Shown here in pieces: positions 1-5,062 of a DNA stretch of 6,941 nucleotides (its first letter is position 1; each line of letters starts with the position of its first letter). A program made the position numbers and the translations under genes. This DNA is from Bacteroidales bacterium (GTDB lineage: Bacteria > Bacteroidota > Bacteroidia > Bacteroidales > UBA10428), in assembly GCA_016935595.1 (NCBI GenBank), contig JAFGQQ010000469.1, forward strand, positions 1-6,941, read 5' to 3'. Below the pieces are notes generated by a model, which ran no database searches, had not been told where the DNA came from, and was given only the letters and a program-made list of their open reading frames with translations.

Positions 1-60
1 TCCATAAATAAAACCAAAATTTTTGCTCGCGAAGATGATCAATTATTATCAACTTCTTAA
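1..60 (+). CDS. Possible 3' end of an upstream gene (partial, runs off left edge)
   Basis: Frame 1 is open from the first base to a TAA at 58-60 and would encode a 19-residue tail that is polar and acidic in the middle (Ala-Arg-Glu-Asp-Asp-Gln) and ends in Leu-Leu-Ser-Thr-Ser. The other two forward frames hit stops within the first nine bases. The codon and residue mix looks like normal protein, and the stop is followed by about 140 bases of non-coding-looking DNA, which fits a gene end. Nineteen codons are too few to name a family, and an open stretch of this length can occur by chance, so this is a tentative call. Confidence 0.4.
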   Translation, partial: SINKTKIFAREDDQLLSTS

Positions 61-121
61 ATTTGGAACTTTAGTTCGGTAATTTTTATCGTGGGGTTTA
101 TGCCAACTTGGGTAATTATTA

Positions 122-129
122 TATTTTTG
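122..129 (+). promoter_or_regulatory. Candidate Bacteroidota -7 promoter element (TATTTTTG)
   Basis: The octamer TATTTTTG matches the TAnnTTTG -7 consensus known for the primary sigma factor of Bacteroides and Flavobacterium. It lies about 73 bases before the lipoprotein start codon, in the only long intergenic stretch on the left side. A good -33 TTG/TTTG is not present; the nearest candidate is TTTA at 97-100, 21 bases upstream. The region 61-202 otherwise holds no gene on either strand that I can support. Confidence 0.35.
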
Positions 130-202
130 GAATTTTAAATGCATTTATAAATTAAATACCAAAGACATAAAAAAATCATCATTATTAATAAAACCGATAC
201 TC

Positions 203-868
203 ATGGTAATTAAATACTTATTCTACCTTTTATTTATTTTAACAATTACAAGTTGTTCGAACAGTAAATTAGCACAAGAGATTGTAACATTGCCAAACGG
301 ATCAACTGATGTAGTAACTTATAAAGTAGTAACCGACTCGTTAAAAATTGGTTATTATTCCAACGGAAATATTTATTATAAAGGCATTTCATTTGCCGGT
401 TTTGATGGTTATAACGAGTTGGAATCAATTCAATATAACAATGATGGGTCAGTAAACAAATATGCCTATTATTTAAACGATTCATTACGTTATTACCGCT
501 TTTATAATACCGATGGGTCGGTTCGCGATTGCGGAGGGTTTGGCTTGGTTTATTTAGAAGACGAAACAAAATATACCGATAGTTTAAACATCAATCAAAA
601 ATTTTTCCAACAACTAAGAGCTATTAAACCACCACATTGTTTAACAAGAATATACAGTGGTAAAGAAATTGAAAATGAATCGGATAGAAATTTTGATACA
701 GATCCATTAAATCTTTTACCCATAAAAAAAAACTTATCAGGTTTTTTAGTTGATTATTCCAAACCCGGTATTTATAACAATGTTATTTATTGGTCTATTG
801 AAGATACAATAAGTGGTAATGTGCAAAAAGGTCGTGTTTGGAGAAAATTTATTGTTAGTGATAATTGA
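203..868 (+). CDS. Putative lipoprotein with MORN-like repeats, function unknown
   Basis: The 221-residue product starts with a lipoprotein signal: a basic Lys at 4, a hydrophobic stretch at 5-15, and a lipobox Ile-Thr-Ser-Cys with the acylated cysteine at 18. It is therefore expected to be lipid-anchored in the envelope. The residues after the cysteine (Ser-Asn-Ser-Lys) are not the acidic surface-export signal described for some Bacteroidota, so a periplasm-facing location is plausible but not shown. Residues 51-112 hold three related Tyr/Asn-Gly segments, at about 51-61, 78-90 and 101-112, the last two sharing the core Asp-Gly-Ser-Val. Their 23-27 residue spacing resembles degenerate MORN_2 repeats (the YwqK-like family). 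The C-terminal half, from about 130, has no motif I recognise. The ATG at 203 is the only sensible start, since no in-frame ATG lies just upstream, and it places the signal peptide correctly. A nine-A run at 724-732 is a slippage- or sequencing-sensitive spot, but the frame continues cleanly through it. The real partner is unknown. Confidence 0.75.
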   Translation: MVIKYLFYLLFILTITSCSNSKLAQEIVTLPNGSTDVVTYKVVTDSLKIGYYSNGNIYYKGISFAGFDGYNELESIQYNNDGSVNKYAYYLNDSLRYYRFYNTDGSVRDCGGFGLVYLEDETKYTDSLNINQKFFQQLRAIKPPHCLTRIYSGKEIENESDRNFDTDPLNLLPIKKNLSGFLVDYSKPGIYNNVIYWSIEDTISGNVQKGRVWRKFIVSDN

Positions 869-957
869 ATAATTACTAAAAACATTTTTGATATTCGTTA
901 TTATTGATATTATTATTATTATGTGTTAACTTATAGAAAAGTTTATACATTTTGTAT
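869..957 (+). promoter_or_regulatory. Intergenic leader before the histidine kinase, with weak promoter candidates
   Basis: This 89-base gap is extremely AT-rich. It contains CATTTTTG at 883-890, one mismatch from TAnnTTTG, and a TACATTTTG at 946-954 whose spacing is one base too long. It also holds a short ATT triplet run (909-922). No Shine-Dalgarno sequence precedes the kinase, as is usual in this phylum. I see no hairpin that would end the lipoprotein transcript, so read-through from the upstream gene into the kinase is possible. An independent promoter is not proven. Confidence 0.2.
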
Positions 958-2544
958 ATGTCCGATAATTTGGAAAATAATAAACGTGATAAAGAAAATA
1001 AACATTCTATTATCAGTTTTAGTGAAATAACACCCAAAGCAAATTCAGGAATAGAGAATTTTGCAGAGCATTCAATTTTTTTTCTCGACAAAATTCAATC
1101 AATATATCACTTAGGCATATATATTTTAGATGTTAAAACAGGTTATTGGACAAGCTCCTATCAATTAAACCAATTATTTGAAATAGATGAAACATATAAT
1201 AGAACTATTAATGGGTGGGGAAATATTGTTCACCCCGATGAAAGAGAAATGATGTTATCGTATTATTCGAGTTATGTTATTGGTCAAAAAAAATCTTTTG
1301 ATAAAAAATATCGAATAATAACAATTGCTAACAAAAAAGAAAAATGGGTTCATGGCAAAGGAGAATTGCGCTTCAATACATTGGGAGAGCCTGTTCAAAT
1401 GATTGGAATAATACAGGATATATCAGATCAAATTCATACACAAACCCAATTAAATGAAAAGAGTACCCAATTAGATCATTTTTTTCAAATGGCACTCGAT
1501 TTATTATGTGTTGCCGATACCGAAGGGCGTTTTATACGTATGAATCCTGAATGGCAAAAGTTATTAGGATATTCACAAGATGAACTCGAAAACCATAAGT
1601 TCCTCGATTTTGTACATCCCGATGATTTAGAGTCGACAATAAAAGCCATATCTGAACTAAAAAAACAACGACAGGTACTAAATTTTGTTAATCGCTACAA
1701 ACGAAAAGACGGAACCTATAAATTTATCGAATGGCGATCAACACCATCGGGAAATCGTATTTATGCCGCTGCTCGCGATATAACTGAACGAATCGAGTTT
1801 GAGAATAATTTAAAAAAAATTAACCTCGAACTAAAAGAAGCCAATGCACAAAAAGACAAATTAATATCGATAATTGCACATGACATTCGTAATCCTCTTA
1901 ATAACATTTTAGGATTGGTAGATTTGCTTAAAAACAATTATAACATAAGCGATTTTGATGATTTTGAAACAATAATATCATTACTCGATCAGAGTACGAA
2001 TCAAATGTATCGGTTAATTGAAAATTTATTACAATGGGCATTAACAAAAACATTTTCAAACTCAATAAGTATTAAAGAAGTAGAATTGAACGAATTAATA
2101 TACGATTCTGCTATTCTTTTAACCCCAATAGCCAAAGCAAAAAACATTGATATACAAATTGATGCAAAACGAAAATATTATGTATTAGGCGATGAAAATA
2201 TGATTAAAACCATATTCCGAAATTTAATTTCAAATGCAATAAAATTTTCACATCCCCAAAGTATAATAAAAATAAAGTGCAAACAAAACAATCAATTCAT
2301 TTCAACAAAAATTATTGATAATGGTATAGGTATGTCACACGAAAAACTTGAAACAATTTTTTCATCGACCTATTTTGAAAATTCTACTGGTACAACCGGC
2401 GAAAATGGCAGTGGGTTAGGATTACCATTATGTAACGAATTAGTTCACAAACTTGGTGGTTATATTACTGTAAAATCAGAACCGGGAAAAGGTAGTGAAT
2501 TTAAAATTATTTTAAACAGGAGCAGAAATATAAACAATGATTAA
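958..2544 (+). CDS. Soluble sensor histidine kinase with two PAS domains
   Basis: The 528-residue protein senses an unknown intracellular signal and autophosphorylates on histidine to pass the phosphate to a response regulator. Seen in order (numbered from the ATG at 958): a polar N-terminus; PAS domain 1 at about 45-158, with the His-Pro-Asp-Glu turn at 92-95 and a C-terminal Gln-Asp-Ile-Ser; PAS domain 2 at about 172-280, with His-Pro-Asp-Asp at 220-223 and Arg-Asp-Ile-Thr-Glu-Arg at 273-278; a short coiled linker at 280-300; the HisKA H-box with phosphoacceptor His308 in His-Asp-Ile-Arg-Asn-Pro; and the HATPase domain with N-box Asn422/Asn426, G1 box Asp-Asn-Gly-Ile-Gly at 454-458 and G2 box Gly-Ser-Gly-Leu-Gly-Leu at 484-489. 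All catalytic motifs are intact. There is no membrane helix, so it should act in the cytoplasm. There is no receiver domain and no adjacent response regulator, so it is an orphan kinase. An in-frame TTG at 952 would add two residues, but the ATG is preferred. The stop overlaps that of the convergent permease gene. Confidence 0.92.
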   Translation: MSDNLENNKRDKENKHSIISFSEITPKANSGIENFAEHSIFFLDKIQSIYHLGIYILDVKTGYWTSSYQLNQLFEIDETYNRTINGWGNIVHPDEREMMLSYYSSYVIGQKKSFDKKYRIITIANKKEKWVHGKGELRFNTLGEPVQMIGIIQDISDQIHTQTQLNEKSTQLDHFFQMALDLLCVADTEGRFIRMNPEWQKLLGYSQDELENHKFLDFVHPDDLESTIKAISELKKQRQVLNFVNRYKRKDGTYKFIEWRSTPSGNRIYAAARDITERIEFENNLKKINLELKEANAQKDKLISIIAHDIRNPLNNILGLVDLLKNNYNISDFDDFETIISLLDQSTNQMYRLIENLLQWALTKTFSNSISIKEVELNELIYDSAILLTPIAKAKNIDIQIDAKRKYYVLGDENMIKTIFRNLISNAIKFSHPQSIIKIKCKQNNQFISTKIIDNGIGMSHEKLETIFSSTYFENSTGTTGENGSGLGLPLCNELVHKLGGYITVKSEPGKGSEFKIILNRSRNINND

Positions 2545-4181
2545 GATATTTTAAATTTTCGATTTCGAATTTTCATGTAAAGCAAATGAATAAATAAAAC
2601 ATTTAGTGTTACCACGATAATACAAAGCCAAATAGGGACAAGCATAATAAGGTAAATAACACCTAAAATAACACCCATAATAATCATCGATAAAAACATA
2701 CGAATAACCATTTTTCCCTTTTGAGTCATTGCATAAGGTTGTGTAAATGGCAAATCCATTTTTTGAATAATAACCAATACTAAAACTTGAATTATTAGAA
2801 ATGTTAATGCCAATGCCAAAACTGGTATAATTTTAAATCCAAGTAAATATATATATGGGAGCGAAATTAATGCAAAAACAGGCATGAAAAAACGCACAAA
2901 CGCAGCTTTTAAAGCCCCCGATAAAATATGTCCCTTATTTTTTACCGGTACAATACTGTATATCCAAGCAGCTTCGGGAGTATTAGTATAAGAAATATTA
3001 TAAAACGAAACAGTTGCAAAAAAAGAAACCATAACAAAAAACATGTATTTACCCGGATCATTAAAGTTGGTAAGTGACTCTGTCAAGTTCGAAAAATCGG
3101 GCTTTAGCATTATAAATACAAATACCAAAATAAACCCATACATAGGATAAACACCCTGTTTAAACTTTCGGTCGCGCGATGTAATTATTCGCAACAGGTT
3201 CCATCCCTGAGCTTCAACATCCGATAAACAAAACAGACGTTTTACAAAACCTTGTCGCACATTATGTATTTTTGAGCTTTTATCGGTTTTACTTCCTTCC
3301 TGAAATGATAAAATGCTACCAAAACCTTTCGAAAATAATTGTATTATTACATATCCGCTAACCAAAAGGACTATAATTGTAATTGCAGCAAGGATCAAAT
3401 ACGGAATATTAATATTAATAAAAGTAAATACATTAACAAAACCGGCAAACCAAACAGGAGGTAAAAAGTAATGATACCAATCAACAACAAACGACATTTG
3501 TTTTAAAGTATCCATTTCAAACAATCTCGACATAAACTGGTATCCACCAAAAATAATTACAGCCAAAACAATTTGAAGGTAAGTAATAATATCTTTTAGT
3601 TTCTCCATATTCACCAGTTTCGACAAAACCAGGTAAAAAAGAATGGTGAAAAGCAACGTAATCCAACTACAAAAAGCAACTGCAAGTAAATAAGAAAAAC
3701 CGGCTATAAAATTATATTTAAACGTAATAATAATGAACGGAACAATTGAAAAGGCAAGTGCAATAAGCCCTAAATAAAACTGGATATGAAACAGCCTCGA
3801 TAATAACAATGTTTTTGACGAAATTGGTTTCGGTAATATTATATGGTTGTCCTTTTCATCGAACAAAACCGATGTAAAATCATTTATCAGTGTTGTTCCC
3901 ACCATTACCATCACCAAACTGAAATATATTACCAGGTTAACCATCAAATCACTAATATGAAAAAAAGAGATTGATGAAAAAGTTCCAATAATAAAAAAAC
4001 CAATTAATTGGGCTTTCATGCCACCTTTTTTCGAGCCTCCAACAGAAGAATCATTTGTTTTTCGCCTAAAATCGAGAGTTATTTTTGTTTTAACAATATG
4101 CTCAAGCTGATAGTAGTTTACTCCCCACCATTCTGATGGTTTTTTTAATAATTTTAAAATGAAAAGAGCTATTTTAACCAT
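2541..4181 (-). CDS. ABC-2-type exporter permease, large two-half form
   Basis: The 546-residue integral membrane protein is the channel subunit of an ABC exporter; the substrate cannot be told. The N-terminal 55 residues are cytoplasmic and basic. About twelve hydrophobic segments follow, roughly at 57-75, 80-105, 132-154, 158-188, 197-215, 260-283, 345-360, 379-396, 428-448, 450-472, 493-514 and 516-536. A long polar cytoplasmic loop sits at about 285-343 and contains Arg-Asp-Arg-Lys-Phe-Lys at 336-341. Two similar cytoplasmic motifs occur: Asp-Glu-Lys-Asp...Leu-Pro-Lys-Pro-Ile at 108-120, and Pro-Glu-Ala-Ala-Trp...Val-Pro-Val at 402-413. They suggest two homologous six-helix halves in one chain, as in large 'putative ABC exporter' permeases of Bacteroidota and Firmicutes. 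It starts 18 bases after the stop of the ATPase gene, so the two form an operon. The start ATG has no Shine-Dalgarno sequence. Its stop lies within the stop region of the convergent kinase gene. Confidence 0.85.
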   Translation of the reverse strand: MVKIALFILKLLKKPSEWWGVNYYQLEHIVKTKITLDFRRKTNDSSVGGSKKGGMKAQLIGFFIIGTFSSISFFHISDLMVNLVIYFSLVMVMVGTTLINDFTSVLFDEKDNHIILPKPISSKTLLLSRLFHIQFYLGLIALAFSIVPFIIITFKYNFIAGFSYLLAVAFCSWITLLFTILFYLVLSKLVNMEKLKDIITYLQIVLAVIIFGGYQFMSRLFEMDTLKQMSFVVDWYHYFLPPVWFAGFVNVFTFININIPYLILAAITIIVLLVSGYVIIQLFSKGFGSILSFQEGSKTDKSSKIHNVRQGFVKRLFCLSDVEAQGWNLLRIITSRDRKFKQGVYPMYGFILVFVFIMLKPDFSNLTESLTNFNDPGKYMFFVMVSFFATVSFYNISYTNTPEAAWIYSIVPVKNKGHILSGALKAAFVRFFMPVFALISLPYIYLLGFKIIPVLALALTFLIIQVLVLVIIQKMDLPFTQPYAMTQKGKMVIRMFLSMIIMGVILGVIYLIMLVPIWLCIIVVTLNVLFIHLLYMKIRNRKFKIS

Positions 4182-4199
4182 GTAACAATTATTTAAGCA

Positions 4200-4985
4200 C
4201 TAATTTTTAAAAACACTTAACAGGCTCTCTTTATCAACATCTGCACGGGTGTTTCCTGTTAATTGGGCAAACAGGTTTTCTAGTGTTTCTGCATTTTCGT
4301 TTTTCAGTTGTTCAAATGTGCCATCGGCAATAACAACACCATTGTTTATAAGTACTATGCGATCCGATATTTTTTCTACAACATCCATTAAATGCGAACT
4401 GTAAAAAATAGTTTTTCCTTCAGAAGCCAACATTTGCAGCAGTTGCTTCACCAAAATAACAGAATTAGCATCCAATCCTGATAAAGGTTCATCTAAAAAC
4501 AAAATATCGGGATTATTAATTAAACCGCCCATAATTAATACTTTTTGCTTCATTCCTTTCGAAAAAGTATCCATTCTCTGATCGGCCACATTATTCATAT
4601 CAAAAAAAGTAAAAAACTGACTCATCCTTACATCACAATTTTTTTGAGGCAACTCATACAAAGCACCAATAAACCTCAAATATTCTCTCGGGGTAAGCAA
4701 ATCGTACAATGCACCATTTTCGGGAACATACCCAATTCGTCTTTTTATATCTATTGCATTAGTTTTTAAAGGTAATCCAAACACTTCGATATCACCTTCA
4801 TAATCGTCAATTATTCCACTAAGTATTTTAACTGTTGTGCTTTTTCCAGCACCATTAGGACCAATATATCCTATAATTTGTCCATTGTAAATTGATAAAT
4901 CAATTCCTTTTAACACTTCATTTTTATTAGCTTTTTCGCCAAACGATTTACGAAGGTTACGAATTGTAACGACAGGATTATTCAT
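4200..4985 (-). CDS. ABC transporter ATP-binding protein (ABC-2 exporter type)
   Basis: The 261-residue cytoplasmic ATPase powers the permease encoded directly downstream. Visible motifs: Walker A Gly-Pro-Asn-Gly-Ala-Gly-Lys-Ser-Thr at 42-50; a Q-loop region Tyr-Val-Pro-Glu-Asn at 86-90, in which Glu89 stands where Gln is canonical; the signature Phe-Ser-Lys-Gly-Met-Lys-Gln at 141-147; Walker B Ile-Leu-Phe-Leu-Asp-Glu-Pro at 161-167 with catalytic Glu166; the D-loop Gly-Leu-Asp at 170-172; and the switch His198 in Ser-Ser-His. The Ser-Lys-Gly-Met signature and the Pro-Glu Q-loop are common in ATPases of ABC-2 exporters (drug, polysaccharide, Na+ or natural-product efflux), which matches the neighbour. 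The length is normal for a stand-alone ATPase, with a short C-terminal extension after about 225. It is the first gene of the two-gene minus-strand operon, and its stop is TAG. No substrate is indicated. Confidence 0.95.
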   Translation of the reverse strand: MNNPVVTIRNLRKSFGEKANKNEVLKGIDLSIYNGQIIGYIGPNGAGKSTTVKILSGIIDDYEGDIEVFGLPLKTNAIDIKRRIGYVPENGALYDLLTPREYLRFIGALYELPQKNCDVRMSQFFTFFDMNNVADQRMDTFSKGMKQKVLIMGGLINNPDILFLDEPLSGLDANSVILVKQLLQMLASEGKTIFYSSHLMDVVEKISDRIVLINNGVVIADGTFEQLKNENAETLENLFAQLTGNTRADVDKESLLSVFKN

Positions 4986-5013
4986 TATGCTAATTGTTTT
5001 TTCTAAACCACAT

Positions 5014-5021
5014 CAAAAATA
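5014..5021 (-). promoter_or_regulatory. Candidate -7 promoter element (TATTTTTG) for the exporter operon
   Basis: Read on the minus strand, 5021 to 5014 is TATTTTTG, a full match to the Bacteroidota TAnnTTTG -7 consensus and the same octamer as at 122-129. It sits 28 bases before the ATPase ATG, so a transcript would have a leader of roughly 20 bases, a typical distance. No clear -33 TTG is visible at the expected spacing of about 17-23 bases, so strength is uncertain. Confidence 0.45.
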
Positions 5022-5043
5022 AAAAAATAGTTAATTAAATAGT

Positions 5044-5051
5044 TATTTTTA
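5044..5051 (+). promoter_or_regulatory. Weak candidate -7 element for the MutS-like gene (TATTTTTA)
   Basis: TATTTTTA differs from TAnnTTTG only in the last base and lies 11 bases before the ATG at 5063. If used, the leader would be only a few bases long, or translation would begin at one of the later ATGs (5066 or 5075). No -33 element is seen. The whole 77-base divergent region is AT-rich enough for such near matches to arise by chance. Confidence 0.2.
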
Positions 5052-5062
5052 TCATTCATAAA

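Noticed and set aside
246..569. Minus-strand open frame inside the lipoprotein gene
   Set aside because: It lies wholly opposite a gene with a clear lipoprotein signal and repeat structure; its residue composition (many His, Asn, Arg, Leu) is typical of an antisense shadow.
724..732. Nine-A run in the lipoprotein gene, considered as a frameshift site
   Set aside because: The frame stays open and sensible on both sides, and A-runs of seven to nine are common throughout this AT-rich window.
909..922. ATT triplet run upstream of the kinase, considered as a phase-variable repeat
   Set aside because: Fewer than five copies of a trinucleotide in very AT-rich DNA; too short to suggest slippage control.
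946..954. TACATTTTG just before the kinase start, considered as a -7 promoter element
   Set aside because: The spacing is one base longer than TAnnTTTG, and it would put the transcription start on or after the start codon.
876..1091. Minus-strand open frame across the kinase start
   Set aside because: It ends in low-complexity Asn-rich sequence read from the ATT repeat and overlaps the kinase start; no motif or start context supports it.
2553..2573. Bulged inverted repeat at the kinase/permease junction, considered as a bidirectional terminator
   Set aside because: The stem is almost all A-T around a central TCGA with a near-zero loop and a bulge, and it lies within the permease coding sequence; it would be very weak.
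4545..4769. Plus-strand open frame inside the ABC ATPase gene
   Set aside because: It is antisense to the ATPase region between the Q-loop and the signature motif, which is certainly coding; no recognisable protein features.
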